Source: an uncultured Bacteroidales bacterium
GTDB taxonomy: Bacteria > Bacteroidota > Bacteroidia > Bacteroidales > UBA932
Length of the DNA: 8,144 bases
Assembly: GCA_902461985.1 (NCBI GenBank)
Contig: CABQAB010000085.1
Location: 1-8,144, forward strand
Reading direction: 5' to 3'
Shown: piece after piece, positions 1-7,304 of the stretch
Layout of the letters: each line of letters opens with the position of its first letter
Position numbering within the stretch: position 1 is the first letter of the stretch
Position numbers and translations under genes: made by a program
The notes under the pieces: model-generated
Database searches by the model: none
What the model was told of the DNA's origin: nothing
Seen by the model: only the letters and a program-made list of their open reading frames with translations

Positions 1-870
1 GGCCTTGCGGAGGCTTCCGTCCCAGCCACGGACAGCCCAGCAGGCGGACATGCCTCTCATTATGCGGAGGTGCTCATTAGGTCTGTCTATTCTGTAGTCC
101 ACCCTGTGCGGCTCCCTGAAATCGAACGGGCTGCCGTCCACCGGAAGAAGCAGGTCGGGACAGAAATGGCTGTTGTTCTGTACGCAGGTATCCGCTTCGA
201 CCTGGAGTATATGCTCCATCACATAAGAGGACTTTCCTCCACGCAGATTGAAATATGTATGGTTGGACAGATTCACCACGGTAGGCTTGTCAGTCACCGC
301 CTCATATTCCAGTTTCACCGTGTTCTCATCTGTCAGCCAGCAGGTGACCCACGCGTCCATACTCCCGGGGAATCCCTGCTCCCCGTCCGGACTGAGCCTG
401 TGGAAGCGCACCCCCGCACGCCCCGGCTCCAGGACGGCCTGCCCTTCCCATACGAATCTGTCGAATCCCATTTTTCCGCCGTGGCACTGTACCGGTTCGC
501 CTGAGAACTTTTCATTGGCGTCAACGTCATAGCGCACTCCGTCAAGTTCGAATGAAGCATGGTCGATACGGTTGCCATAACGTCCTATGACAGGACCGAT
601 AAACCTGTCTCCCTTTTCGAATGATTCCAGGTTTCCGTAGCCTACCACCACATCCCCCATATTCCCGTCCCGGTCAGGCATAAGTATTCTGACTATACGG
701 CAACCGTAGTCGGTGACGTCCATGGAGGCTCCCCGGCTGTTTTCGATATGCCAGATTTTCGCTTCTTCTCCGCTTGACAGATGTCCGAAAGATTCGCAGT
801 TTACGCCTGGCTGACGGCTGCAGCCGCAGAGAACGGCAGCTGCAATCAAAATTGACGTGGTCCTTTTCAT
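1..870 (-). CDS. galM: GalM-family aldose 1-epimerase (galactose mutarotase) lipoprotein, 3' part cut off by the window edge
   Basis: I read 290 codons in one open frame from the ATG at 868-870 to the left edge, so the C-terminus lies outside the window. Family members interconvert the alpha and beta anomers of aldoses such as galactose. Family landmarks appear in order: GRYGNR (96-101), CHGGKMGFDRFVW (129-141) with the first catalytic histidine H130, GEQGFPG (163-169), NLSNHTYFNL (200-209) with the second catalytic histidine H204, and PVDGSPFDFR (243-252). The catalytic glutamate near the C-terminus of family members would fall beyond the edge. The N-terminus is a lipoprotein signal with lipobox LCGC and lipidated C17, so the protein is probably anchored in the periplasm or outer membrane, as in other Bacteroidetes mutarotases near glycan-use genes. 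Oddity: where the family has G-F/Y-D-H, this protein reads G-M-S-A (273-276), losing an aspartate that contacts substrate. Family membership is clear; activity and preferred sugar are uncertain. A 186-base gap separates it from the efflux operon, so it is probably a separate unit. Confidence 0.88.
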   Translation of the reverse strand, partial: MKRTTSILIAAAVLCGCSRQPGVNCESFGHLSSGEEAKIWHIENSRGASMDVTDYGCRIVRILMPDRDGNMGDVVVGYGNLESFEKGDRFIGPVIGRYGNRIDHASFELDGVRYDVDANEKFSGEPVQCHGGKMGFDRFVWEGQAVLEPGRAGVRFHRLSPDGEQGFPGSMDAWVTCWLTDENTVKLEYEAVTDKPTVVNLSNHTYFNLRGGKSSYVMEHILQVEADTCVQNNSHFCPDLLLPVDGSPFDFREPHRVDYRIDRPNEHLRIMRGMSACWAVRGWDGSLRKA

Positions 871-1018
871 ATCTTCATTTTTCCGAAATTTACGAAATCT
901 GACGGAGAATATGAACTGGAAGAATCATTTTGGACGATTTGCAGCAGCTTTTGACACGGAATTATCAATGCACAATGGGCCTGGGCAATCGAAGGGGCGG
1001 ACTGAAAAGTCATAACAT

Positions 1019-1051
1019 TGTCATCTCGACCGGACTTTGCCCGATATGACA
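1019..1051 (-). terminator. Hairpin just after the last exporter gene; possible terminator or dispersed palindromic element
   Basis: Arms at 1019-1028 and 1042-1051 pair over 10 positions with one mismatch, enclosing a 13-base loop. The structure starts 5 bases after the stop codon of the downstream permease gene. Its position fits an end-of-operon signal or protection of the mRNA 3' end. No clear run of T follows on the minus strand (the next bases read ATGTTATGACTTTTC), so a classic intrinsic terminator is not proven. The core TCATCTCGACCGGA resembles short intergenic palindromes I associate with Bacteroidetes genomes, but that is from memory. Confidence 0.35.
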
Positions 1052-1056
1052 GACTT

Positions 1057-2232
1057 TTAAGCCACCTTCTTGTATCCGGCGATGGCGGCGGTGACGGAGA
1101 TGACGGCGATGACGAAAAGCCCCACAGCATCATACCAGACGTCGAGGAAACTGCTGCCCTTGAGGAAGATGGAGCGCATGGCGTCGCCGTAATAGCGCAA
1201 AGGATTGGCGTAGGTAAGATATTGCGCCCACTCCGGCATTGACTCTATCGGGGTATATATGCCTCCCATAAGCATAAAAATCAGCACAAAGAACATCATC
1301 ACGAACATAGCCTGCTGGGCATTTTCGCTGTTGTTGGAGACGATAAGCCCGAGTCCGGCAGTAACGGCTATATGCAGCATGGTGAAGAGCGCCACAGCCC
1401 AGAGACTGCCCTTGCAGACATAACCGAAGGCAATCCAGGCTATCAGCAGGCACATGGCTATCATAAAATAGGTAATCACCCAGTACGGAATCAGCTTGCA
1501 GATTATGAACGCGGTCTTTTTGACCGGAGTGACGTTGATCTGCTCGATTGTGCCAGCCTGCTTCTCTCCGACTATGTTCAGGGCAGGGAAAAAGCCGGTA
1601 ACCATAGTTACCGCAATGACGATGAGAGCAGGAACCATGAAAAGTTTGTAATCCATATACGGGTTGTAGTAGTATCTGGACGATGCCTTTATCACAGGTC
1701 CCTGAGCAGCCCCGGCAGCAGTTCCGCCCACGCCTGCAGCTGAACCAGGAACAGCGGCAGAACCCGGTCCCGCAGCCACGGAACTGCCGGCTGCCCCCTG
1801 GCGGGACTGCATGAAACCCATTATGCACGCCGAAAGATATTGCGAACCTATACTGCCCTTGGTGCCGTTTACGGTGTTCACCTTGACTCCGAGAGGCATT
1901 TCCCCGCCTTTGACTATATCCCTGCTGAAACCTTGTTCCACGGTCAGTATGGCATCCGCGTCATTCCTGTCCATAAGAGCCTGGGCCGCTACGGGGTCGT
2001 CGCATATATCCACGATTTTGAAATACCCCGACTCCGTACATTTCTCTATCAGTTCCTGCGACAGCACCGAGCGGTCATTGTCCACGACCACCAGATTGAT
2101 GCCACGGATTTCCATATTGACTGCAAAAGGGAACACCAATATCATCAGGACCGGAAACACGATTGCTATTTTCGGAAGCATCGGGTCCCTCATGAACTGC
2201 CTGAATTCTTTTTCCAACAAATATTTCCACAT
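1057..2232 (-). CDS. ABC-2 type exporter permease, YbhR-like
   Basis: This 391-residue inner-membrane subunit would form half of the transport path. The layout is that of the ABC-2 family: cytoplasmic N-terminus, first membrane helix at about 21-40, a large periplasmic domain (about 41-195), then five hydrophobic segments at about 197-217, 241-270, 278-298, 306-326 and 366-386. Conserved pieces include YNPYMDYKLFMVP (189-201), the cytoplasmic coupling segment VGEKQAGTIEQ (221-231) and TPIESMPEWAQYLTYANPLR (327-346). All three resemble E. coli YbhR as I recall it. It begins 12 bases after the preceding permease gene stops and is the last gene of the operon; the two permeases probably pair as a heterodimer. 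Oddity: residues about 145-180 are an Ala/Gly/Ser/Pro-rich low-complexity stretch just before the YNP motif, longer than the equivalent loop in YbhR and absent from the sister permease. Substrate is unknown. Confidence 0.93.
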   Translation of the reverse strand: MWKYLLEKEFRQFMRDPMLPKIAIVFPVLMILVFPFAVNMEIRGINLVVVDNDRSVLSQELIEKCTESGYFKIVDICDDPVAAQALMDRNDADAILTVEQGFSRDIVKGGEMPLGVKVNTVNGTKGSIGSQYLSACIMGFMQSRQGAAGSSVAAGPGSAAVPGSAAGVGGTAAGAAQGPVIKASSRYYYNPYMDYKLFMVPALIVIAVTMVTGFFPALNIVGEKQAGTIEQINVTPVKKTAFIICKLIPYWVITYFMIAMCLLIAWIAFGYVCKGSLWAVALFTMLHIAVTAGLGLIVSNNSENAQQAMFVMMFFVLIFMLMGGIYTPIESMPEWAQYLTYANPLRYYGDAMRSIFLKGSSFLDVWYDAVGLFVIAVISVTAAIAGYKKVA

Positions 2233-2244
2233 AGACTTAACCGA

Positions 2245-3348
2245 TTACAGACGGATCCTGAATTTTTTCGTACTCAACGCAAGCAGGAAAACGGTCATAC
2301 CCGAAAGTATGCTGAATTCCTTTATCACGCTTGAAAACCCTGCCCCTTGTATCATCACTTTCTTGACCATGATTACGAACCATTTCGCCGGCATTATATG
2401 CGACACGTACTGCAGTATCGCAGGCATACTCTCGCAAGGGAAAATAATACCCGACAACATCACCGTAGGCATCATCAGTCCCATTCCCGAAAGCAGCAGG
2501 GCCGTCCTCTGGGTGGATGCCACGACCGAGATGAGCAGTCCCAATGAAAGCGACGTAAGTATGAATATGAAGACGATGAGGCTGAGAAGGAATATGCTCC
2601 CCCTTATGGGCACGTCCATAAGATAGCGTGACAGCAGAAGAATGGTTATGAAATTCACGATTGAAACACATATATAGGGAAGAGCCTTGCTAACGACTAT
2701 CCAGAACGGCTTCACCGGGGATACAAGCAGAAGTTCCATAGTTCCCGACTCCTTTTCACGCACGATGGATATGGAAGTCATCATCGAACATATAAGCATC
2801 ATTATCAGCCCCATGACACCGGGCACGAAATTGTAGGATGACTTCATTGCCGGATTGTAGACTAACTGTACGGGGATGGATGCGGTCCGCATCCCGCCTG
2901 AAGCGGCGTTCAAGTCAGACTGCACGCTCTGGAGCACTCCGTTGACATAGCCGCTTATCATCTGCGCCTTGTTGGGGTCTGAACCGTCACCGACAATCTT
3001 GACTTCGGCATTTCCGGCTTCAGTGAGCCTTCTGCCGAAATCCCTGTCGAAACAGACTGCCACATCCGCACCGTTCTTCTTGAACACTCCGTCAATCATG
3101 GACGGGGAATCGAGACATTCCGTAATCGAGAGCTGCCTGTTGTTCGCGATTCTTTCGACTATGCTCCTCACCACAGGATCGGACATATCCCCTACTACTG
3201 CCACCCTTGCATCATTGATTTCCGTACTTACGGCATAGCCGAAGAGAACCATCTGGACCACAGGCAGCACCAGCACTATCATCATGGTCCTCCTGTCCCT
3301 GAAAATATGCTGGAATTCCTTTCTTACAAATGCAAAGAACTGTTTCAT
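2245..3348 (-). CDS. ABC-2 type exporter permease, YbhS-like
   Basis: This 367-residue inner-membrane permease is the presumed partner of the one encoded next. It has a short cytoplasmic start with KEFQHIFRDRRT (10-21), a first membrane helix at about 22-40, a periplasmic domain at about 41-173, and five further hydrophobic segments at about 174-195, 218-240, 250-274, 284-304 and 343-360. Family landmarks are DGSDPNKAQMISGYVNG (121-137), YNPAMKSSYNFVPG (164-177), the coupling segment VREKESGTMELLLVSPVKP (196-214) and MLSGIIFPCESMPA (297-310). They match the order and content of E. coli YbhS. The ATG lies one base after the TGA of the upstream ATPase gene (TGACATG), so translation is probably coupled. 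A purine-rich AGGGGAG sits 8-14 bases before this ATG, an SD-like sequence inside the upstream gene that may be chance. It is predicted to export small molecules together with the adjacent subunits. Confidence 0.94.
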   Translation of the reverse strand: MKQFFAFVRKEFQHIFRDRRTMMIVLVLPVVQMVLFGYAVSTEINDARVAVVGDMSDPVVRSIVERIANNRQLSITECLDSPSMIDGVFKKNGADVAVCFDRDFGRRLTEAGNAEVKIVGDGSDPNKAQMISGYVNGVLQSVQSDLNAASGGMRTASIPVQLVYNPAMKSSYNFVPGVMGLIMMLICSMMTSISIVREKESGTMELLLVSPVKPFWIVVSKALPYICVSIVNFITILLLSRYLMDVPIRGSIFLLSLIVFIFILTSLSLGLLISVVASTQRTALLLSGMGLMMPTVMLSGIIFPCESMPAILQYVSHIMPAKWFVIMVKKVMIQGAGFSSVIKEFSILSGMTVFLLALSTKKFRIRL

Positions 3349-3349
3349 G

Positions 3350-4087
3350 TCATTCTCCCCTTTCCGCCCCTCTTGCGAGGGTTCTGAACACCGTATCCAT
3401 ATTTTCCGCGCCGAAGCGTTCTTTCAGCCGGGCAGGCGAGCCGAGAGCGTCGATTCTGCCGTCCACCATAATCGAAACCCGGTCGCAATATTCGGCCTCA
3501 TCCATATAATGCGTTGTCACAAAGACTGTTGTACCTCTGTCCGCAGCATCGTAGATTTTCTCCCAGAAACGACGCCTTGTCTCGGGATCCACTCCACCGG
3601 TCGGCTCGTCCAAAAATACGATTTGAGGCTCGTGTATCATCGCGATGCTGAACGCCAGTTTCTGCTTCCATCCCAAAGGCAGGTCTTTCACGAGGGTTTT
3701 CCGCACCTGACTCATTTCGAGATCATGCAGGATTTCCTCCGTCCTCTGCGCAATCAGTTTGTCGCCGAGACCGTATATACCTCCGAAAAGCCTTATGTTC
3801 TCCCATACGGCCAGGTCGGGATAGAGAGAGAATTTCTGGCTCATATAGCCTATATGTTTCTTGATTTCCTCTGGCCGGGTCGCTATGTCGCAGCCCGCCA
3901 CAGTGCCGCCTCCGGAAGTGGGCCTGCTGAGTCCGCACAGTATGCGCATCGCCGTGGTCTTGCCCGCTCCGTTTGCTCCGAGAAAACCGAAAATCTCCCC
4001 TTTTGCCACCTTGAAACTGATGTTGTCCACGGCGGTAAAGTCTCCGAATTTCTTGGTAAGATTGTGTATGTCAATTACATATTCCAT
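3350..4087 (-). CDS. ABC transporter ATP-binding protein, equivalent to the C-terminal half of YbhF
   Basis: This single nucleotide-binding domain of 245 residues powers export by pairing with the upstream ATPase. Motifs (numbered from the ATG at 4085-4087): Walker A GANGAGKTT (37-45), Q-loop Q84 in YMSQKFSLY, signature region LPLGW (136-140), Walker B ending in D160 with catalytic E161, and the switch histidine H193 in VTTHYMDEAEYCDR. The signature departs from LSGGQ (Ser to Pro and Gly to Leu), as in the second domain of E. coli YbhF, which I recall as LPLGF. An in-frame GTG at 4106-4108 would add seven residues. I prefer the ATG because it puts Walker A at nearly the same distance from the start as in the sister ATPase and GTG starts are uncommon in Bacteroidetes. 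The gene begins 29 bases after the upstream stop and in a different frame, so the two ATPases are truly separate. There is almost no C-terminal extension. Confidence 0.95.
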   Translation of the reverse strand: MEYVIDIHNLTKKFGDFTAVDNISFKVAKGEIFGFLGANGAGKTTAMRILCGLSRPTSGGGTVAGCDIATRPEEIKKHIGYMSQKFSLYPDLAVWENIRLFGGIYGLGDKLIAQRTEEILHDLEMSQVRKTLVKDLPLGWKQKLAFSIAMIHEPQIVFLDEPTGGVDPETRRRFWEKIYDAADRGTTVFVTTHYMDEAEYCDRVSIMVDGRIDALGSPARLKERFGAENMDTVFRTLARGAERGE

Positions 4088-4116
4088 AAACAAAAGAACT
4101 TGACTCACTTGATAGA

Positions 4117-5073
4117 TTATTCGGCTCCATCCTGCCGCTCAGGACGACGTACTTTTCCATTATTCCCTGCCGCCGCCAACTGCATGAAACAGTCCTCTAT
4201 CCCCGGCTTTATTTCCCTTATGCTGCACTTTTTGAATCCGGCTTCTTCTATCCGCCTTGCAATCTCTTCCGCAGAGCAGCTGTCAGCGTCTACGGCCAGA
4301 TGATGCTCAGCACCGAACGAAAAGCAGCTGACAATGTTCTCATCCTCTCGCAAGTATTTGAGCAGCTTGTGCATAGGCTCGGCACTGACGGCATAGAGCC
4401 TGTACGGATATTTCGCCGAAATCTGCTCCGGAGTGCCCGTATCTATGATTTTCCCTTCCATAATCAAAGCCACGCGGTCGCAGAGGGAAGCCTCGTCCAT
4501 ATAGGGAGTGGACACGAAAACAGTCACTCCTGAGCGGCGGATTTTCTCTAACATATCCCAGAACTCCTTACGGCTCACGGCATCCACTCCGGTCGTAGGC
4601 TCATCTAAAAACAGCACAGTCGGCTTGTGGACCAGGGCGCATGAAAGCGCAAGTTTCTGCTTCATGCCTCCTGAAAGATTGCCTGCCCTGCGTGTCTTGA
4701 ACGGCTCTATCTGGGAATATATATCCTTGATGACCTCATAATTGTCCTTGACCGTAGTCCCGAACACCGTAGCGAAGAAGTTCAGGTTCTCTTCCACCGA
4801 AAGGTCCTGATACAAAGAGAACTGCCCCGGCATATAGCCGATCTTGCGGCGGATTTCCCTGTAATCCCTCACGACGTCGTCCCCTTCGACCCGCGCCGTT
4901 CCAGAATCTGCCAAAAGCAAGGTGGTCAGTATGCGGAAAAGCGTGGTCTTCCCTGCCCCGTCCGGTCCTATAAGCCCGAAGATTTCACCTTTTTCGACCG
5001 ACAGGGATACATCCTCCAGAGCCTTGACGGATCCATAGCTTTTGCTGATTCCTTCTATTTCAATTGCAGCCAT
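4117..5073 (-). CDS. ABC transporter ATP-binding protein, equivalent to the N-terminal half of YbhF
   Basis: This 318-residue ATPase has a nucleotide-binding domain (about 1-225) and a C-terminal tail of about 90 residues. Motifs: Walker A GPDGAGKTT (36-44), Q-loop Q84 in GYMPGQFSLYQD, a standard signature LSGGM (133-137), Walker B VLFLDE with catalytic E158, and D-loop GVDAVSR. The switch histidine is replaced by proline (P190 in VSTPYMDEA); the codon is CCC. The GPDGAGKTT form and the missing histidine are also features of the first half of E. coli YbhF (STSYLDEA there). The tail, with KPGIEDCFMQLAA (289-301), matches the linker between the two halves of YbhF. With the next gene it should form an asymmetric ATPase heterodimer on the cytoplasmic face of the permeases. 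Its ATG overlaps the stop of the adaptor gene by one base (TAATG), which implies coupled translation. Confidence 0.95.
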   Translation of the reverse strand: MAAIEIEGISKSYGSVKALEDVSLSVEKGEIFGLIGPDGAGKTTLFRILTTLLLADSGTARVEGDDVVRDYREIRRKIGYMPGQFSLYQDLSVEENLNFFATVFGTTVKDNYEVIKDIYSQIEPFKTRRAGNLSGGMKQKLALSCALVHKPTVLFLDEPTTGVDAVSRKEFWDMLEKIRRSGVTVFVSTPYMDEASLCDRVALIMEGKIIDTGTPEQISAKYPYRLYAVSAEPMHKLLKYLREDENIVSCFSFGAEHHLAVDADSCSAEEIARRIEEAGFKKCSIREIKPGIEDCFMQLAAAGNNGKVRRPERQDGAE

Positions 5074-5966
5074 TACAATCTTACGTAAGCATACATTCCA
5101 AGTCTGAGACTGCCGTCATTTTTGACAGAAACTTTCACGGCATAGACCAGATCAGCCCTTTCGTCCCTTGTCTGTATGTTTTTGGGGGTGAATTCGGCAT
5201 CTGATGAAATCCAGGTCAGTGTACCCTCATACTCCTTAGGGCTGTCTGTGCCGTCATCCGGAATCACGGTAACTTTGTCCCCGAGTTTTACTCCCGAGAG
5301 CTGCTCTGTCGAGACATACGCCCTTACATACACATTGTCCAGGTCTGCAAGTTCATACAAAGGTTTCCCGACAGTCACCATTTCACCGGCCTCTGCATAT
5401 TTCGTCAGCACCGTTCCCGAAATCGGAGCCGTCACCCTGCATTTCTGCAGCTGGTCATCCGCTTTTGCTATCTGCACTTCGTAGGTGCCGATTTCGTTCC
5501 TGATTCCGGCATTGTTGTTCTCATAATTGATTTTCTGCGCATCAATCTGGCCCTGGAGTATGGCAATCTGAGCCTCCATGTCGTCCACCTGCTTCTGCGT
5601 GCCGGCATTGCCCGCCACAAGTGCCCTGAACCTTTTGAGATCGATCTTATGGCTTGCGAGCTGCTCCTGCATGGCTTTCATCTGCACAGGGATATCCACT
5701 ATACGCACCAATGCCCCCTCTTTCCTTCTGAGAAGTTCCTCCCACTGGAGATATGTCTGGACAGAGTCTATAACCCCTATCAGCTGCCCTTTTTCGAGTC
5801 TGTCGCCCTCTTCGGCACAGAGGGAGAGAAGTTTTCCGCCTGATTCCGCGGCCACAGTGACCTTGACAGCGTCAATCTGTCCGCAGGCATCGAAGTCTAT
5901 GCTCTTTTTCCCGCATCCGGCCACCGCGAGTGCCGTCATAGCCGCAATTAAAATATTCTTTTTCAT
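5073..5966 (-). CDS. HlyD/YbhG-type periplasmic adaptor (membrane fusion) lipoprotein
   Basis: This 297-residue adaptor would bridge the inner-membrane ABC permeases and the outer-membrane channel. The N-terminus is a lipoprotein signal, MKKNILIAAMTALAVAGC, with lipidated C18, so the protein is probably anchored in the inner membrane by lipid. Next come the first half of a lipoyl-like sandwich (about 35-68, with AAESGGKLLSLCAEEGDRLEKG), a helical hairpin (about 70-176, heptad-like, rich in Gln, Lys, Glu and Ala), the second sandwich half (TAPISGTVLTKYAEAGEMV, 179-197), and a beta-barrel domain (about 210-297) with FTPKNIQTRDERADLVYAVKV (259-279), a stretch I associate with YbhG-like adaptors. 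The short hairpin suggests end-to-end contact with a TolC-like partner. It follows the channel gene by 70 bases and overlaps the ATPase gene by one. The same fold occurs in RND and MacAB adaptors, but the neighbours point to the YbhG type. Confidence 0.94.
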   Translation of the reverse strand: MKKNILIAAMTALAVAGCGKKSIDFDACGQIDAVKVTVAAESGGKLLSLCAEEGDRLEKGQLIGVIDSVQTYLQWEELLRRKEGALVRIVDIPVQMKAMQEQLASHKIDLKRFRALVAGNAGTQKQVDDMEAQIAILQGQIDAQKINYENNNAGIRNEIGTYEVQIAKADDQLQKCRVTAPISGTVLTKYAEAGEMVTVGKPLYELADLDNVYVRAYVSTEQLSGVKLGDKVTVIPDDGTDSPKEYEGTLTWISSDAEFTPKNIQTRDERADLVYAVKVSVKNDGSLRLGMYAYVRL

Positions 5967-6036
5967 ATTAGGAAACTGTTTTCAATATTCTACATAACAC
6001 CGTCATTCCGGGATAAAAATCTTCCGGAACAGCACA

Positions 6037-7293
6037 TCATTGTCCCAGAGTGTTCTTCATGTCATAAACAGCCATAAGAAGCTGTATATGGTGGATTGAC
6101 CGTGCTATGCGGGCATTGTGCTCCTGGTCAATCATATCCATGAGATCTGTCATCCTGATTATGCCGTTTTTATATTGCTCTTCACCAGATTCCCTGATTG
6201 AAGTACGCAGAGCCACGATTTCATCGTCCTTTTCCAGCATCTTCCTCGCCTTGTCCACCTCTGTCTCTTTCTGGCTCACGTCCAATTGCGTATTGAACTC
6301 GAACAGTTCCTGCTGCAATTCTATATTATGCTTGTCGTTCTCGATTTTCCTCTTGTCGTTCCTGCGGGTGTAGAAACCGCTTATATTCCACTGCATCCTG
6401 ACTCCGGCTATGAAAATAGGGGAAAAATCGCTTTTGAGCATGTTCAGTCCAGGACGTCCTATGCCTCCCTGCAGGGTAAGGTCAAACTGAGGGTTTACCG
6501 CCGCGTTGAGCTGTTTTATCCGAGCCTCGTTCTGGAGAAGCTGCGCCGAATAGAGCTCAAGTTCCGGACGGGCTATCCTGTTCACATCTATCCGCTTCTG
6601 GTCCGAAGGCATGGAAAATTCAGCCCCTTCCATATCCTGCCCTGTCAGCAGCCCGAGCATTTTCACGTATGTCTTCCGGTCGGCGTCCAAAGCATCAATC
6701 TGCTGACAACAGTTGAGCATGTTCACCCTCACCATGTCGGCATCGGAACTGTATGCCATTCCGTTGTCCATCAATGCCTTGACATTCCGTTCATTACGTT
6801 TCAGGCTCTCTAACAGCAGACTGTTCTGGCGGATTTGCTCATCTATAAGCAATATGCCGAGATAGATGTTCTGCACTCTTGACCTGATTGAATACAGCGA
6901 CACTTCTAATTGCTGTCTCTGCACTTGTGCGCCGGTTTTGACGGCTGCTTTTTTGCTCATGCTCACGCCTCCGTCCCACAGATGCTGGGTTACATTGGCG
7001 TTCAGGGAATACTGGTCGTGAGGGATGTTGAAGTCGAAACCGGGAATTTCAAAAGGCATTTCCACTGTTTCCGACTGCCATGTAGCCTTGCCTGACACCG
7101 AAAACTGAGGTATCCAGCTGGCCGAGGCTATGGAGAGATCGAACTTTTCGGAAGCGTTGATCAGGTCCAGTTGCCTGATCTGGGGATAATTGTCCCTCGC
7201 CATTTTCTGGCAGTCCTCTAACGTCACGTTCTGCGCGAACACAGAAGCGAACGTGCTGAAACAAACAGCCAGAATGACACATATTCTTTTCAT
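6037..7293 (-). CDS. TolC-family outer-membrane efflux channel
   Basis: This 418-residue protein is predicted to form a trimeric outer-membrane beta-barrel with a long periplasmic alpha-helical tunnel. An N-terminal signal peptide (MKRICVILAVCFSTFASVFA, cut before Q21) has no lipobox cysteine. The two-fold family repeat is visible. The first half runs from LEDCQKMARDNYPQIRQ (25-41) through a barrel segment (about 65-107, ending QHLWDGG) to long helices (about 115-220). The second half restarts at RPELELYSAQLLQNEARIK (242-260), passes a second barrel segment (about 268-305, with NPQFDLTLQGG) and ends in helices with EEQYKNGIIRMTDLMDM (371-387). Length is normal for the family. It starts 11 bases after the regulator gene and precedes the adaptor gene, so the operon supplies its own exit duct. 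E. coli ybhGFSR, as I recall, lacks a linked channel gene. No internal promoter is evident in the 70-base gap after it. Confidence 0.94.
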   Translation of the reverse strand: MKRICVILAVCFSTFASVFAQNVTLEDCQKMARDNYPQIRQLDLINASEKFDLSIASASWIPQFSVSGKATWQSETVEMPFEIPGFDFNIPHDQYSLNANVTQHLWDGGVSMSKKAAVKTGAQVQRQQLEVSLYSIRSRVQNIYLGILLIDEQIRQNSLLLESLKRNERNVKALMDNGMAYSSDADMVRVNMLNCCQQIDALDADRKTYVKMLGLLTGQDMEGAEFSMPSDQKRIDVNRIARPELELYSAQLLQNEARIKQLNAAVNPQFDLTLQGGIGRPGLNMLKSDFSPIFIAGVRMQWNISGFYTRRNDKRKIENDKHNIELQQELFEFNTQLDVSQKETEVDKARKMLEKDDEIVALRTSIRESGEEQYKNGIIRMTDLMDMIDQEHNARIARSIHHIQLLMAVYDMKNTLGQ

Positions 7294-7304
7294 ATAATTT
7301 GTAA

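Noticed and set aside
871..900. Possible promoter for the epimerase gene (TAAATTTC on the minus strand near 880-890)
   Set aside because: It misses the last base of TAnnTTTG, has no -33 element at the right distance, and would leave almost no leader before the ATG.
1130..1828. A 232-codon open frame inside the YbhR-like permease gene
   Set aside because: It is a shifted frame of the same strand within a gene with clear membrane helices and family motifs; its product is rich in Cys, His and Arg, with no recognisable domain.
1811..2626. A 271-codon plus-strand open frame across the junction of the two permease genes
   Set aside because: It lies antisense to two well-supported permease genes, crosses their boundary, and encodes nothing recognisable.
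4088..4108. GTG start extending the second ATPase by seven residues
   Set aside because: The ATG at 4085-4087 gives a normal ABC N-terminus matching its sister in length to Walker A; GTG starts are uncommon in this group.
3284..4303. A 339-codon plus-strand open frame opposite the ATPase genes
   Set aside because: It is antisense to ATPase genes with complete motifs and encodes a protein without recognisable features.
6006..6029. Inverted repeat TTCCGG/CCGGAA between the channel and adaptor genes, considered as a terminator
   Set aside because: The stem is only six base pairs with a 12-base loop and no T-run after it, and the operon clearly continues downstream.
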